Of a stretch of DNA of 64,000 bases, positions 44,322 to 54,880 are shown piece by piece. The DNA comes from Sphaerospermopsis kisseleviana NIES-73. Its GTDB lineage: Bacteria > Cyanobacteriota > Cyanobacteriia > Cyanobacteriales > Nostocaceae. Position numbers and translations under genes: made by a program. Numbering within the stretch: the first letter of the stretch is position 1; every line of letters begins with the position of its first letter. The stretch spans positions 4,255,819 to 4,319,818 of the forward strand of contig NZ_AP018314.1 of the NCBI RefSeq assembly GCF_002368075.1, written 5' to 3'. The notes under the pieces were generated by a model, which did no database searches, had not been told where the DNA came from, and worked only from the letters and a program-made list of their open reading frames with translations.

Positions 44322-45338
44322 ATGACAATTCGTGTAGGAATTAATGGCTTTGGCCGCATGGGACGTTTAGCAGTTCGCGCTGCTTGGAGTTGGCCAGAAA
44401 TAGAATTTGTACATATAAATGAACTTAAAGGTGGTGCAGTAACAGCAGCGCATTTACTCAAATTTGATTCTGTACATGGAAAGTGGGAAAAAGAAGTTGA
44501 AGCTGGAGAAAACAGAGTATTTATTGATAATAAACCCTTAACTTTTAGTGAATATTCCCAACCTGGTGAAGTTCCTTGGGAAGAATTTGGAGTTGATATT
44601 GTTTTAGAATGTTCAGGAAAGTTTAGAAGTCCAGAAACTCTTAACCCTTATTTCAAAAGAGGTGTGCAAAAAGTAATTGTTGCAGCACCTGTAAAAGCAG
44701 GGGCGTTAAATATTGTTATGGGGGTAAATGATCATTTATATCAACCTGACGAACATCATCTTTTAACCGCCGCTTCTTGTACTACCAACTGTTTAGCACC
44801 TGTCGTCAAAGTAATTCATGAAGGCTTAGGAATTAAGCATGGAATTATTACCACCATTCATGATAATACTAATACTCAAACTATTGTTGATGCACCTCAT
44901 AAAGATTTGCGTCGGGCTAGGGCAACAAGTCTTTCATTAATTCCTACATCTACTGGTTCAGCTACAGCTATTGGTTTAATTTATCCAGAATTAAATGGTA
45001 AATTGAATGGTTTAGCTGTGCGTGTTCCTTTGTTGAATGCTTCCTTAACAGATTGTGTTTTTGAAGTTGTGAGACCCACAACAATAGCAGAAATTAATGG
45101 TTTATTAAAAGCAGCTTCCGAACAAGAACCATTAAAGGGAATTTTGGGTTATGAAGAACGTCCTTTAGTGTCAATTGACTATAAAGATGATCCTCGTTCT
45201 TCCATTATTGATGCCCTTTCTACGATGGTTGTTGATGAAACTCAGGTGAAAATTTTAGCTTGGTATGATAATGAATGGGGTTATGCTAACCGGATGGCGG
45301 AATTAGCTAAAAAAGTAGCTTTAAGTTTGCAGAAATAA
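44322..45338 (+). CDS. ArsJ-associated glyceraldehyde-3-phosphate dehydrogenase
   Basis: A 338-residue GAPDH starting at ATG 44322 ([16 protein letters not shown]). The catalytic Cys is in [16 protein letters not shown], and the NAD and phosphate sites ([15 protein letters not shown]) are present. Next to arsJ this enzyme makes 1-arseno-3-phosphoglycerate from arsenate, which ArsJ exports. The 12 codons upstream are not needed. It begins one base after the pstS-like stop. Confidence 0.9.
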   Translation: MTIRVGINGFGRMGRLAVRAAWSWPEIEFVHINELKGGAVTAAHLLKFDSVHGKWEKEVEAGENRVFIDNKPLTFSEYSQPGEVPWEEFGVDIVLECSGKFRSPETLNPYFKRGVQKVIVAAPVKAGALNIVMGVNDHLYQPDEHHLLTAASCTTNCLAPVVKVIHEGLGIKHGIITTIHDNTNTQTIVDAPHKDLRRARATSLSLIPTSTGSATAIGLIYPELNGKLNGLAVRVPLLNASLTDCVFEVVRPTTIAEINGLLKAASEQEPLKGILGYEERPLVSIDYKDDPRSSIIDALSTMVVDETQVKILAWYDNEWGYANRMAELAKKVALSLQK

Positions 45339-45432
45339 TGGTTTTTAAAGGGTGGGTTTCCTACCCTAAATATTTTTTCTCACGCAGAGACGCAGAGTCG
45401 CAGAGAGACAAAGAAAATTAGAGATTTTAATC

Positions 45433-46695
45433 ATGGCTTCTACTACTGGTTCGGGTGCAAATTTAAGAAATTATGCTTTAGTTACCCTGGCTTATTGGGG
45501 TTTTACTGTTACTGATGGTGCTTTGCGGATGTTGGTTTTATTGTATTTCAATAAAATCGGTTATACACCTTTACAAATTGCGTTTTTATTTCTGTTTTAT
45601 GAGGTTTTTGGAATTGTTACTAATTTTTTGGGCGGTTGGATAGGTTCGCAATTTGGATTGAAAGTTACTCTTTATAGTGGTATCGGTTTACAGGTTTTTT
45701 CTTTGGTAATGTTGTCTTTTTTAAATCCTGAGTGGGTGCAGTGGTTTGCAGTTTTTTATGTAATGGTAGCCCAGGCATTTTCAGGCATTGCTAAAGATTT
45801 AACTAAGATGAGTTCTAAAAGTGCTATTCGTTTGGTTGTTCCTCAAAATGCCCAGTCTTCTTTGTTTAAATGGGTGGCTGTTTTAACGGGTTCTAAAAAT
45901 GCTTTAAAAGGCGTTGGTTTTTTTGTTGGTAGTGCTTTGTTATCTGTATTTGGTTTTGTCAATGCTTTGTTAATTATGGCAGGTGGACTATTTTTAATTA
46001 TGTTCACTGGTTTATTATTACCCCAGGGTATGGGCAAAATTAAGAAGAAGGTTAAATTTAGTCAACTGTTTTCTAAAAGTCAGGAAATTAATATTTTATC
46101 TGCGGCTAGGTTCTTTCTATTTGGTTCGCGGGATGTGTGGTTTGTAGTGGGTTTACCTGTATTTTTACGTGAGGTTTTAGGTTGGTCTTTTTATCAAGTG
46201 GGTGGGTTTTTAGCTTGTTGGGTAATTGGCTATGGAATTGTGCAATTTTTAGCACCTAATTTATTACAAAAATTCGGTTCTGGTCGTCCACCGGAATCTC
46301 AAACTATCCAGTTTTGGACATTTACTTTAACTGCTGTTCCTTGTGCGATCGCTCTTGCTCTCCAAATCAATTTACCTGCTAATATAGTTATTATTAGTGG
46401 ACTACTTTTATTTGGTGTGGTATTTGCCTTTAATTCCGCAGTTCATTCTTACCTGGTTTTGGCATTTACTGATGATGATAAAGTAGCCTTAAACGTTGGT
46501 TTCTATTATATGGCTAACTCCGGTGGTCGTCTTGCAGGTACAGTATTATCCGGTTTAGTTTATCAATTATTTGGTTTAGTTGGTTGTCTGTGGACATCAA
46601 TGGTTTTTGTCTTAGCAGCAGCTTTAGTTTCTCTCAAGTTACCTAACCCCCAACCTAGTAAAAATATTGCTTGGAAAGGTGGAGATGGAGAATAG
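45433..46695 (+). CDS. arsJ: organoarsenical efflux MFS transporter ArsJ
   Basis: A 420-residue 12-TM major facilitator. The opening NYALVTLAYWGFTVTDGALR and the KDLTKMSSKSAIRLVVPQ loop are typical of ArsJ. It exports 1-arseno-3-phosphoglycerate formed by the neighbouring GAPDH, giving arsenate resistance. A 94-bp spacer with an ACGCAGAGACGCAGAG repeat precedes it. It is intact. Confidence 0.92.
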   Translation: MASTTGSGANLRNYALVTLAYWGFTVTDGALRMLVLLYFNKIGYTPLQIAFLFLFYEVFGIVTNFLGGWIGSQFGLKVTLYSGIGLQVFSLVMLSFLNPEWVQWFAVFYVMVAQAFSGIAKDLTKMSSKSAIRLVVPQNAQSSLFKWVAVLTGSKNALKGVGFFVGSALLSVFGFVNALLIMAGGLFLIMFTGLLLPQGMGKIKKKVKFSQLFSKSQEINILSAARFFLFGSRDVWFVVGLPVFLREVLGWSFYQVGGFLACWVIGYGIVQFLAPNLLQKFGSGRPPESQTIQFWTFTLTAVPCAIALALQINLPANIVIISGLLLFGVVFAFNSAVHSYLVLAFTDDDKVALNVGFYYMANSGGRLAGTVLSGLVYQLFGLVGCLWTSMVFVLAAALVSLKLPNPQPSKNIAWKGGDGE

Positions 46696-46797
46696 AAATT
46701 AAGTGACAGTTGACAGGTGACAGTTGACAGGTGACAGATGTTAATTTCCTTGAGTGTGTAATGTTGCTGTGAATTTATTAGAGTTTTGGAGGACTAT

Positions 46798-47958
46798 ATG
46801 AATCTACATCACGGAGACAATATAACTCCAATCAAGGCTAAAAGTAATCTCAGCTTTTTTGAAAAATACCTCACTGTTTGGGTGTTTATTTGTATCTTAG
46901 TAGGAATTGCTTTAGGTCGGATATTTCCAGGTATTGCTGTCACACTTGACGCTATTAGTGTTTATCAAGTTTCCATTCCTATTGCTATCTGTCTGTTTTT
47001 CATGATGTACCCGATCATGGTGAAAATAGACTTTACCCAAGCTGTAAATGCCCTGCGTGCGCCAAAACCTGTAATTCTCACTTTAGTCATGAATTGGTTA
47101 ATTAAACCATTCACAATGGTAGTATTTTCTCAGTTCTTTTTAGGTTGGTTATTTAAACCATTAATTACAGGTACAGAAATAATTAGAGGTAGTGAAATTA
47201 GTTTAGCTAATTCCTACATAGCTGGTACGATTTTATTAGGAATTGCGCCTTGTACCGCAATGGTTTTAATGTGGGGATATCTTGCCTATGGAAATCAAGG
47301 TCATACATTAGTAATGGTAGCAGTTAATTCTTTAACTATGCTATTTTTGTATGCACCGTTGGGGCGATGGTTACTAGCAGCAAATGATTTAACAGTACCT
47401 TGGCAAACTATTGTTTTATCGGTGTTAATTTATGTTGGTTTGCCTTTAGCAGCAGGAATGTATAGCCGTTATTGGATTTTTAAATATAAAGGTAGACAAT
47501 GGTTTGAAAGACAATTTTTAAAATATCTTTCTCCTGTGGCAATTTCAGCTTTGTTAATTACTTTAGTTTTGCTATTTGCTTTCAAAGGAGAATTAATTGT
47601 TAAAAATCCTTTGCATATTTTATTAATAGCTGTTCCTTTGTTTATCCAAACTAATTTCATTTTTTTAATTAGTTATGTAGCCGCATTAAAATTAAATATA
47701 TCCTATGAAGATGCAGCCCCAGCAGCTTTAATTGGTGCTAGTAATCATTTTGAAGTTGCGATCGCCACAGCAGTCATGTTATTTGGTTTAAATTCTGGTG
47801 CAGCACTAGCAACGGTGGTAGGGGTTTTAATTGAAGTTCCGGTAATGTTGATGTTGGTGGAATTTTGTAAACGCACAGCAGCATGGTTTCCCAGAGAACC
47901 GGAAAAAGCGACATTACCAGATCCGCGTTGTATTAATGTTTTTAGTGCTAATAATTAG
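46798..47958 (+). CDS. acr3: arsenite efflux permease, ACR3 family
   Basis: A 386-residue, 10-TM arsenite carrier. The start is ATG 46798 with a TTGGAGG ribosome-binding site (the TTG four codons earlier is part of that site). The Cys in [20 protein letters not shown] and the [19 protein letters not shown] block are ACR3 hallmarks. It extrudes As(III) across the plasma membrane. Confidence 0.93.
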   Translation: MNLHHGDNITPIKAKSNLSFFEKYLTVWVFICILVGIALGRIFPGIAVTLDAISVYQVSIPIAICLFFMMYPIMVKIDFTQAVNALRAPKPVILTLVMNWLIKPFTMVVFSQFFLGWLFKPLITGTEIIRGSEISLANSYIAGTILLGIAPCTAMVLMWGYLAYGNQGHTLVMVAVNSLTMLFLYAPLGRWLLAANDLTVPWQTIVLSVLIYVGLPLAAGMYSRYWIFKYKGRQWFERQFLKYLSPVAISALLITLVLLFAFKGELIVKNPLHILLIAVPLFIQTNFIFLISYVAALKLNISYEDAAPAALIGASNHFEVAIATAVMLFGLNSGAALATVVGVLIEVPVMLMLVEFCKRTAAWFPREPEKATLPDPRCINVFSANN

Positions 47959-48190
47959 TTGATCAAGATTTAGGAGAAAACAGGAGCATACCAATGAAAG
48001 AAAAAATAAACTTAGCCACTCCAAAAACTCTCTAAAACTCTCTTCACTTTGTGTCCTTTGCGTTCTTTGCGGTTCGTTATATAATTTTGTGCATCTTCAT
48101 ACAGAATTGGTATTAGATGTTATCAAACATATCAGGTTTGATTTTTCCAGTCTGTGTCTTCTGTGTTGGTTGTTTATCAATTAAAAAACC

Positions 48191-48586
48191 ATGAAAAAAG
48201 TAATGTTTGTGTGTAATAAAAATTCCCGTCGTTCCCAAATGGCGGAAGGTTTTGCTAAAACTTTGGGACAGGGAAAAATAGAAGTTTATAGTTCTGGTTT
48301 AGCAGCCAGTGAAGTAGATCCAATTACTGTACAAGTTATGTTAGAAGTGGGCATTGATATTAGTAGTCAAACTTCTAAACCTTTCACAAACTTTAACCCA
48401 GAAGATTTTGATACTGTGATTTCTTTATGTGGTTGTGGGGTAAATTTACCCCAGGAATGGTTATTAAGAGAAGTGTTTGCAGATTGGCAATTAGATGATC
48501 CTCAAGGTGAGAATATTGACACATTTCGGCGTATCAGAGATGAGGTAAAGGAAAGAGTTATTAAATTAATTGCCGATTTATCCTAG
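48191..48586 (+). CDS. arsC: arsenate reductase, low-molecular-weight phosphatase fold
   Basis: A 131-residue ArsC. The P-loop MFVCNKNSRRSQMAEGFAK carries the CX5R nucleophile at Cys 8, and the SLCGCGVNLP segment provides the redox Cys pair. It reduces arsenate to arsenite for export by Acr3. A 232-bp spacer with common host repeats separates it from acr3, so it may have its own promoter. Confidence 0.92.
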   Translation: MKKVMFVCNKNSRRSQMAEGFAKTLGQGKIEVYSSGLAASEVDPITVQVMLEVGIDISSQTSKPFTNFNPEDFDTVISLCGCGVNLPQEWLLREVFADWQLDDPQGENIDTFRRIRDEVKERVIKLIADLS

Positions 48587-48669
48587 CATTCAGCTATCAG
48601 CAGTCAGCAATCAGCTAAAATTCCTCATCAATCCCAAATAATAGCTGATTACTGATGACTGATTACTTA

Positions 48670-49476
48670 CTAATTTTGCATCCCTTCAGCAATTTTCTGC
48701 ACAGTTTCAACTGTTAAATTCAAAGCCTGGGCAATTTGTTCCACAGTTAAATTTAAAGCTAATAATCTAGGAACAGCTTCTAATTTTGCTTCCAAGCTTC
48801 CTTCTTCACGTCCTTCTTCACGTCCTTCTTCACGTCCTTCTTGATAAACCTTTGTTTGTTTCAAATCACTTAGACTAAACATAGCTTCCATCTCCTTTCT
48901 ACTCATTCTAGGAAACTTGTAAACCAAGATAGTTTCTACCAATTCTAATAACTGTCGTTGTTTGTCATGATTGATTTCCTGCTTGGTTCTGTTGATTAAC
49001 TCTTTAGCTGTGGTAATTGTTTTGTTTTCATCTTCGATGATTAATTTTATCGTAGCAATACCAATGGGTAAAGATGCACTTTCACCCAGTTCATCTAGAT
49101 AAATTCGGCTGACACGCTGACTGGTGAAAAATTCACTGTAATGTTGAGTATCTGCTGTATCTAAATTGCGACTGGGATAAATAACAACCCCCCTCCAAGG
49201 ATTTTGAGGTTGATATTGACGTAGGTATAAAAAAACTTCCGAGAATAAACGGTAATAAATTCGCGCATCGTCTTGAAACTGCACTTCCACGAAATAAATC
49301 GGGTTTTGTACATCTTGTTTTGGTAGAAAAACCCCATCTATGCGAAAAGCGGTTTGTTTAATTTCCACAGATGAGAATTTATAGGCCGCTGCGGTTTGTG
49401 TTTTCTGACCAATTAATTCAAAAAATATACTCGGAAACTCTTGAAAAAGTCGGTAAAATATGCTGTCAGTTTTCAC
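48670..49476 (-). CDS. Rpn/PD-(D/E)XK-type transposase-like protein (DUF2887)
   Basis: About 268 residues from GTG 49476 (KTDSIFYRLFQEFPSIFFEL); the upstream 31 codons are less likely. RIDGVFLP and YFVEVQFQDDARIYYRLFSE (about 75-105) give the D...E-x-Q nuclease core of the Rpn/DUF2887 family. A tandem QEGREEG repeat (GREEGREEGREEG, about 218-232) and a C-terminal helix pair complete it. Such genes are numerous in cyanobacteria and linked to recombination. Confidence 0.8.
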   Translation of the reverse strand: MKTDSIFYRLFQEFPSIFFELIGQKTQTAAAYKFSSVEIKQTAFRIDGVFLPKQDVQNPIYFVEVQFQDDARIYYRLFSEVFLYLRQYQPQNPWRGVVIYPSRNLDTADTQHYSEFFTSQRVSRIYLDELGESASLPIGIATIKLIIEDENKTITTAKELINRTKQEINHDKQRQLLELVETILVYKFPRMSRKEMEAMFSLSDLKQTKVYQEGREEGREEGREEGSLEAKLEAVPRLLALNLTVEQIAQALNLTVETVQKIAEGMQN

Positions 49477-50089
49477 TATGGATAATTGAGATTTGGGAAA
49501 TTGCCACTGGGAAAATTTTACTTTTGCTAAGTAACTCAACCTGAAAAAACGTAATATCCATATCCCCAACTTCTTTAAGAAATCAGGGATATGTCCACTT
49601 TATACACTTCTATTTTACTTTTAATTATGTTGACCTACTTGTTGCTGATTTACCATCATTATTTATTCTCTCCCCAATCACCAATCACCAATCACCAGTC
49701 ACCAATCACCATTATCCCACTTTGACGGCAAATACGACTTAGAAATTACGGTTCACCCCAATTCCTGAACGTATTAATTCTCATACATTATTCAGAGTAA
49801 CAGCAGTTCAATCCATGAACCAACTAAAAACAACCTTTAAAATAAACCGTCCCATCCAAGGTTCGGGAGGTTCGGGAAACCACCCTTCATGGACTGGCTA
49901 CATAAGTTCAGTATATATATCAGCGTAATTTGGGGTTTTCACCCCAGACTAGCGCAACCATGCTGGACTGACTGCTTATTTTCAATCAGTTGGTTCAAAA
50001 GGTTCAAACATAAGGTTCAAATATAAGGTTCAAACATTTAGTCCTTTATAATCCCATTCATTTGTAGTTATACGGAAGCAGCACCCAAA
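49477..50089. promoter_or_regulatory. 613-bp region upstream of dnaK
   Basis: No gene is seen. A heptamer repeat (49,675-49,712) is followed by a hairpin TGGGGT/ACCCCA (49931-49946) and four GGTTCAAA motifs at 49992, 50001, 50014 and 50027, spaced 9, 13 and 13 bp. There is no CIRCE element. The spaced motifs may be a regulator-binding site or a 5'-UTR structure of dnaK. Confidence 0.45.
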
Positions 50090-52000
50090 ATGGCAAAAGT
50101 AGTAGGAATTGACTTAGGTACAACTAACTCTTGCGTAGCAGTGATGGAAGGTGGTAAACCCACTGTAATTGCTAACGCTGAAGGTTTTAGAACCACACCA
50201 TCTGTTGTGGCGTTTGCGAAAAATGGTGATAATTTAGTAGGTCAAATCGCTAAACGTCAAGCGGTGATGAACCCCGAAAATACTTTTTATTCTGTAAAAC
50301 GTTTCATCGGTCGCCGTTTTGACGAAGTTACCAACGAAGCTACAGAAGTTTCTTATAAAGTTCTCAGCAGCAGTGGTAACGTTAAACTAGATTCTCCCGG
50401 TGCTGGTAAGCAATTTGCACCAGAAGAAATTTCCGCTAAAGTTCTCCGCAAACTGGTAGAAGACGCTAGTAAATATCTGGGTGAAACCGTTACCCAAGCA
50501 GTTATCACCGTTCCTGCTTATTTCAACGACTCCCAACGTCAAGCAACCAAAGACGCTGGTAAAATCGCTGGTATTGAAGTATTACGGATTATCAACGAAC
50601 CTACCGCCGCTTCTCTAGCTTACGGTTTTGATAAAAAGAGCAACGAAACCATCCTGGTATTTGACTTAGGTGGTGGTACATTCGACGTATCTGTATTAGA
50701 AGTTGGTGATGGTGTATTTGAAGTATTAGCAACCTCTGGTGATACCCACTTGGGTGGTGACGACTTCGATAAAAAAATAGTTGACTTCTTAGCAGAACAA
50801 TTCAAAAAAGCAGAAGGTATTGACCTCCGCAAAGATAAACAAGCTTTACAACGTCTGACTGAAGCTGCGGAAAAAGCCAAAATTGAACTATCCAGCGTTA
50901 CCCAAGCGGAAATTAACCTTCCCTTCATTACCGCTACCCAGGATGGTCCAAAACACCTGGATACTACTTTAACTCGTGCAACTTTTGAAGAACTTTGTTC
51001 CGATTTAATTGACCGTTGTCGCATTCCTGTAGAAAATGCTCTCAGAGATGCTAAGTTAAACAAGAGCAATATTGATGAAGTTGTTTTAGTTGGTGGTTCT
51101 ACTCGTATTCCCGCAGTTCAGGAAGTAGTAAAACGGGTGTTGGGTAAAGACCCTAACCAAAGCGTTAACCCTGATGAAGTGGTAGCTGTGGGTGCTGCTA
51201 TTCAAGCGGGTGTGCTTGCTGGTGACGTTACAGGTATCTTGTTGTTAGACGTAACTCCTCTATCCTTGGGTGTGGAAACCTTGGGTGGAGTGATGACCAA
51301 GATTATTCCTCGTAACACAACTATTCCTACCAAAAAATCTGAGGTATTCTCCACTGCGGTTGATGGTCAAACCAACGTAGAAATTCATGTTCTGCAAGGT
51401 GAACGGGAGTTTGCTAACGATAACAAGAGTTTGGGAACTTTCCGCTTAGATGGTATTCCTCCTGCTCCCCGTGGTGTACCTCAAATTGAAGTTACCTTTG
51501 ACATTGATGCTAACGGTATCCTCAACGTTACTGCAAAAGATAAGGGAACTGGTAAGGAACAATCTATCAGCATTACTGGTGCTTCCACCTTGGATAAAAA
51601 TGATGTGGAACGCATGGTACAGGAAGCTGAACGCAACGCATCTGCGGACAAAGAACGTCGTGAGAAAATTGAACGCAAGAACCAAGCTGACTCTTTAGCT
51701 TACCAAGCTGAGAAGCAATTGGAAGAATTAGGTGATAAAGTTCCAGAAGCTGATAAAACCAAGGTTCAAGCTTTGGTGAAAGATTTGCGGGAAGCAGTAG
51801 CTAAGGAAGATGATGAGCAAATCAAGAAACTCACACCAGAATTGCAACAAGCGTTGTTTGCAGTAGGTAGCAATATCTATCAACAAGCTGGTGGTGGTGC
51901 TGCTCCTGGTGCTGAAGGTCCCGGTGCTGGTGGTGGTTCTACTCCTCCTTCCGGTGGTGGTGATGATGTGATTGATGCTGATTTTACTGAGAGTAAGTAA
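50090..52000 (+). CDS. dnaK: molecular chaperone DnaK (Hsp70)
   Basis: A 636-residue Hsp70. The ATPase domain has [49 protein letters not shown] and [13 protein letters not shown]. The substrate domain and a Gly-rich tail ending in [14 protein letters not shown] follow. It is intact. Neither grpE nor dnaJ is adjacent, so it may be one of several dnaK genes of this organism. Confidence 0.96.
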   Translation: MAKVVGIDLGTTNSCVAVMEGGKPTVIANAEGFRTTPSVVAFAKNGDNLVGQIAKRQAVMNPENTFYSVKRFIGRRFDEVTNEATEVSYKVLSSSGNVKLDSPGAGKQFAPEEISAKVLRKLVEDASKYLGETVTQAVITVPAYFNDSQRQATKDAGKIAGIEVLRIINEPTAASLAYGFDKKSNETILVFDLGGGTFDVSVLEVGDGVFEVLATSGDTHLGGDDFDKKIVDFLAEQFKKAEGIDLRKDKQALQRLTEAAEKAKIELSSVTQAEINLPFITATQDGPKHLDTTLTRATFEELCSDLIDRCRIPVENALRDAKLNKSNIDEVVLVGGSTRIPAVQEVVKRVLGKDPNQSVNPDEVVAVGAAIQAGVLAGDVTGILLLDVTPLSLGVETLGGVMTKIIPRNTTIPTKKSEVFSTAVDGQTNVEIHVLQGEREFANDNKSLGTFRLDGIPPAPRGVPQIEVTFDIDANGILNVTAKDKGTGKEQSISITGASTLDKNDVERMVQEAERNASADKERREKIERKNQADSLAYQAEKQLEELGDKVPEADKTKVQALVKDLREAVAKEDDEQIKKLTPELQQALFAVGSNIYQQAGGGAAPGAEGPGAGGGSTPPSGGGDDVIDADFTESK

Positions 52001-52002
52001 GC

Positions 52003-52128
52003 GGTGATTGGTGATTGGTGATTGGTGATTGGTGATTGGGAAGAATACAAATAACTCCAATCTAAAATCTAAAATCTAAAATCTAAAATTTTTTCCCAGT
52101 CACCAGTCCCCAGTCCCCAGTCCCCAAT
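52003..52128. repeat. TTGGTGA and CCAGTCC repeats between dnaK and dusB
   Basis: TGATTGG repeats (52,005-52,038) and AATCTAAA repeats are followed by CCCAGTC units (52,096-52,128) that run into the dusB 3' end, so the last residues of DusB are encoded by repeat DNA. Confidence 0.85.
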
Positions 52129-53152
52129 CTTCTGGTTCATAACCGGAGGATATTTTTTCTATTGCTTTATCAATTAAATCTAAACCTTGTTGCACGGTTT
52201 CTACTAAACTTAATTGTCCGCGCAGGTCTGCTGCATCCGTGAAACCTTTAGCATACCAGGTGAGATGTTTACGGGCTTGACGAACTCCGCGATCGCCTTT
52301 ATACTCCCATAAAGCATAAAGATGTTCTCTGGCACATTGTAAACGTTCTATGGGTGTGGGCGCTGGTAATAATTCCCCAGTCTTTAAGAAATGGTCAACT
52401 TCACCGACTAAAAACGGATAACCCAAAGTTCCACGGGAACACATCACCCCATCTGCACCGGTTTCTTCTAAACATCTTACCGCCGCTTCAACTGAGAAAA
52501 TATCCCCATTTCCAATTACAGGAATAGATAAGATTTCTTTTACCTTGGCTATCCATTCCCAACGAGCGTTACCATTGTAACCTTGAGCGCGGGTTCTACC
52601 ATGCACGGTAATCATTTTTGCACCCGCATCTTCCATTCTTTTAGCAAAGTCAAGAATGGTAATTTCTTTATCATTCCAACCAATGCGGGTTTTCACGGTT
52701 ACGGGAACATCAACAGCTTTCACAACTTCCCGCACAATAGCTTCAGCTACTTCCGGTTGTCTTAATAAGGAAGAACCACCACCATTTTTAGTGATTTTAT
52801 TAACTGGACAACCCATATTAATATCAACAGTATCCGCACCTTCTGCTACTGCTTTAACTGCTGCTTCGGCTAAAAAATCAGGACGACAATCAAATAACTG
52901 AATACTAATAGGGCGTTCGTTGGGGTCTACCTCCATAATTTTTGGTAGTTGTTTGACATAATGCAACCCCGTGGCGTTTACCATTTCCGTATACATCATT
53001 GAATCTGGTGCATAACGCCGCACTAAACGCCGAAATACCAAATCTGTCACCCCGGATAATGGTGATTGTAGCACCCGGCTTTTGACTTCAAATGAGCCGA
53101 TTTTTAAAGGTTGGGAAAGTCGAGCTTGAAGAGTGGGGGACAGTGAAAGCAT
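52100..53152 (-). CDS. dusB: tRNA-dihydrouridine synthase, DusB-type
   Basis: A 350-residue FMN enzyme that reduces uridines in tRNA. It has SPLSGVTDLVFRRLVRRYA, the catalytic Cys in DINMGCPVNKITKNGGGSSL (about 110-128), TVHGRTRAQGYNG and the C-terminal tRNA-binding helices. The last ~8 residues (EDWGLGTGDW) come from a CCAGTCC heptamer repeat and are not part of the conserved protein. Confidence 0.93.
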   Translation of the reverse strand: MLSLSPTLQARLSQPLKIGSFEVKSRVLQSPLSGVTDLVFRRLVRRYAPDSMMYTEMVNATGLHYVKQLPKIMEVDPNERPISIQLFDCRPDFLAEAAVKAVAEGADTVDINMGCPVNKITKNGGGSSLLRQPEVAEAIVREVVKAVDVPVTVKTRIGWNDKEITILDFAKRMEDAGAKMITVHGRTRAQGYNGNARWEWIAKVKEILSIPVIGNGDIFSVEAAVRCLEETGADGVMCSRGTLGYPFLVGEVDHFLKTGELLPAPTPIERLQCAREHLYALWEYKGDRGVRQARKHLTWYAKGFTDAADLRGQLSLVETVQQGLDLIDKAIEKISSGYEPEDWGLGTGDW

Positions 53153-53192
53153 AAGAATAATTCAATAAATTCAATCAATTAAACTAATATAA

Positions 53193-53349
53193 TAGACATC
53201 TCCAGAAAAGAAATTATGGAACTTATTTATGGGGGCAGGTCGAAGCATTTGGGATATCTAGATGTCTGATTTTTCCGTTAAATTATCGCCCAAATGCTTC
53301 GCCCCTACAACTTATGACAAATTAATACATTCTATTTTGGAGATGTCTA
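53193..53349. mobile_element. 157-bp MITE-like element with TAGACATCTCCA ends
   Basis: The left end TAGACATCTCCAGAA and the right end TTTTGGAGATGTCTA are inverted repeats. An internal GAAGCATTTGGG / CCAAATGCTTC inverted pair folds the middle. The right ~50 bp recur at 37003-37058. It is non-coding and lies between dusB and the Hpt remnant. Confidence 0.7.
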
Positions 53350-53427
53350 ATGACTAGAAACAAAGTACATACAGAAAAGTTAAGTACCTTCAAAACGTCT
53401 TCGATCCTGCCTTTTGACTCTTGCCTA

Positions 53428-54003
53428 TTACTTACATTCTAGCTGTAAAGCTGCTTCAACTCTTTGATATTCTGTCATTGCTTTGGATAATTTTGATGGG
53501 GCTTCTGCTAAGTTTTTATTACGACCAGAATCTTCTAAAACTTTACAAAATTCAGATAAAGTCTTAGCACCGACAATAGCACTACTAGATTTGAGAGCAT
53601 GAGCTTCTAATTGTAGTGTTTTTGCGTCTCCTTGAGTAATAGCATCCTGAATCGACTGCAAACGCTGAGGCGTATCCTCCAAATAACATTGTATTATTTC
53701 TATAAATTGTTCTGCGTCATTATTGCAAATAATGTCTTTCAGTTCTTTTAAAGCCGAAGCATCAAGTATATTATTAGGCATATTTTCAACAATTTCAATA
53801 TTACTCACACCTTGTTTTTGACAATTACGTAAAGCGTTTGTTAAATCATCAATTCTAATTGGTTTTGTAGTGTAGTCATTCATCCCCGCTGCCAGGCATT
53901 TTTCCCGATCTCCTTGCATAGCATTAGCAGTTATCATACCCAGAGACTGACATTGTAACATCAAGGCTTGGCGATTGATGATATTATCGTCAACTATTAG
54001 CAC
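53428..54003 (-). pseudogene. hybrid histidine kinase C-terminal remnant (deleted receiver plus Hpt)
   Basis: The 191-residue frame begins RVLIVDDNIINRQALMLQCQ and then jumps to ITANAMQGDREKCLAAGMND. The middle of the receiver domain, including the phosphorylated Asp, is missing. An Hpt domain follows (about 80-185), with the phosphoacceptor His in EAHALKSSSAIVGA. Upstream the frame reads LYNQELIANKRV and hits a stop after ~20 codons, as expected for the tail of a larger hybrid kinase. The Hpt module might still be folded if it is expressed. Confidence 0.75.
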
Positions 54004-54135
54004 TCGTTTATTAGCAATTAATTCTTGGTTATAAAGATAAGTTTGTACATTAATTTATCCAAACTATTTATTTTTATATAGAAAAATATACCAAATTAGT
54101 AATTCTTACAAGAAAAATTATGGTTAAGTTTTGTA

Positions 54136-54828
54136 TTATTCGATCACCGTAGATCCGAAACGATACCCTTTACCGTAAACGGTGTGAATTAGTGCAGATT
54201 CTCCACCTATCTCAATCTTACGACGTAACAGGCGAATTAAGGCAGCAATGACATTACTTTCTGGTTGTTCGTCATCTGTCCACAAATGTTGCATAATTTG
54301 GCTGTGTGTAAGTAACTGTCCTGCATTTTCCATAAAATATTTGAGTAGATGGCTTTCTTTTTGCGATAGCTCAATTATTCTCCCTTGACGATAGGCTATC
54401 TGATTTTCTACATCCAGTTCTAAATCAGCTACTACTAAGCGTCCGACTGTGGTACTGTAAGCATCAAAACTAGAACGACGTAACAAAGCACGGACTCTTG
54501 CTAGTAACTCCCGCAGTTCAAAGGGTTTAACTAAATAATCATCTGCACCTGCATCTAAACCTTGCACCCGATCATCTAAGGTATCTTTAGCGGTGAGAAA
54601 TAGTACAGGGGTAGTTTTACCTTGAGTGCGTAATTCTTGACAAATTTCTAAGCCTGTTTTTCCTGGCAACATCCAATCTAAAATTAATAAGTCATAGGTT
54701 TTAGTTTGTGCCAGTTGTCTGCCGCTTATTCCTTCATAAGCAGCATCCACAGTATAACCTTCACGAGTTAAGACACGACTCAAGGGATCTGTGAGTTCGA
54801 TTTCATCATCAACTAATAAAATTCTCAT
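54136..54828 (-). CDS. rppA: OmpR-family response regulator, RppA-like
   Basis: A 230-residue response regulator from ATG 54828 (MRILLVDDEIELTDPLSRVL). The open frame's 33 extra codons overlap hisG and are discarded. The phospho-Asp is in LLILDWMLPGKTGLEI, the conserved Lys is in DDYLVKPFELRELLARVRAL, and a winged-helix effector domain follows (HTVYGKGYRFG). It closely resembles cyanobacterial RppA, a redox and metal-linked regulator. No sensor kinase gene is adjacent. It is divergent from hisG. Confidence 0.85.
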   Translation of the reverse strand: MRILLVDDEIELTDPLSRVLTREGYTVDAAYEGISGRQLAQTKTYDLLILDWMLPGKTGLEICQELRTQGKTTPVLFLTAKDTLDDRVQGLDAGADDYLVKPFELRELLARVRALLRRSSFDAYSTTVGRLVVADLELDVENQIAYRQGRIIELSQKESHLLKYFMENAGQLLTHSQIMQHLWTDDEQPESNVIAALIRLLRRKIEIGGESALIHTVYGKGYRFGSTVIE

Positions 54829-54880
54829 GTTGCTTGTGGTGAGATAATAAACCGCAAAGACAAAGATATCAAAAAAAATA

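Noticed and set aside
49477..50089. CIRCE/HrcA operator upstream of dnaK
   Set aside because: The TTAGCACTC-N9-GAGTGCTAA pattern is not present.
50620..51069. 149-codon minus-strand frame inside dnaK
   Set aside because: Antisense shadow of a strongly conserved coding region.
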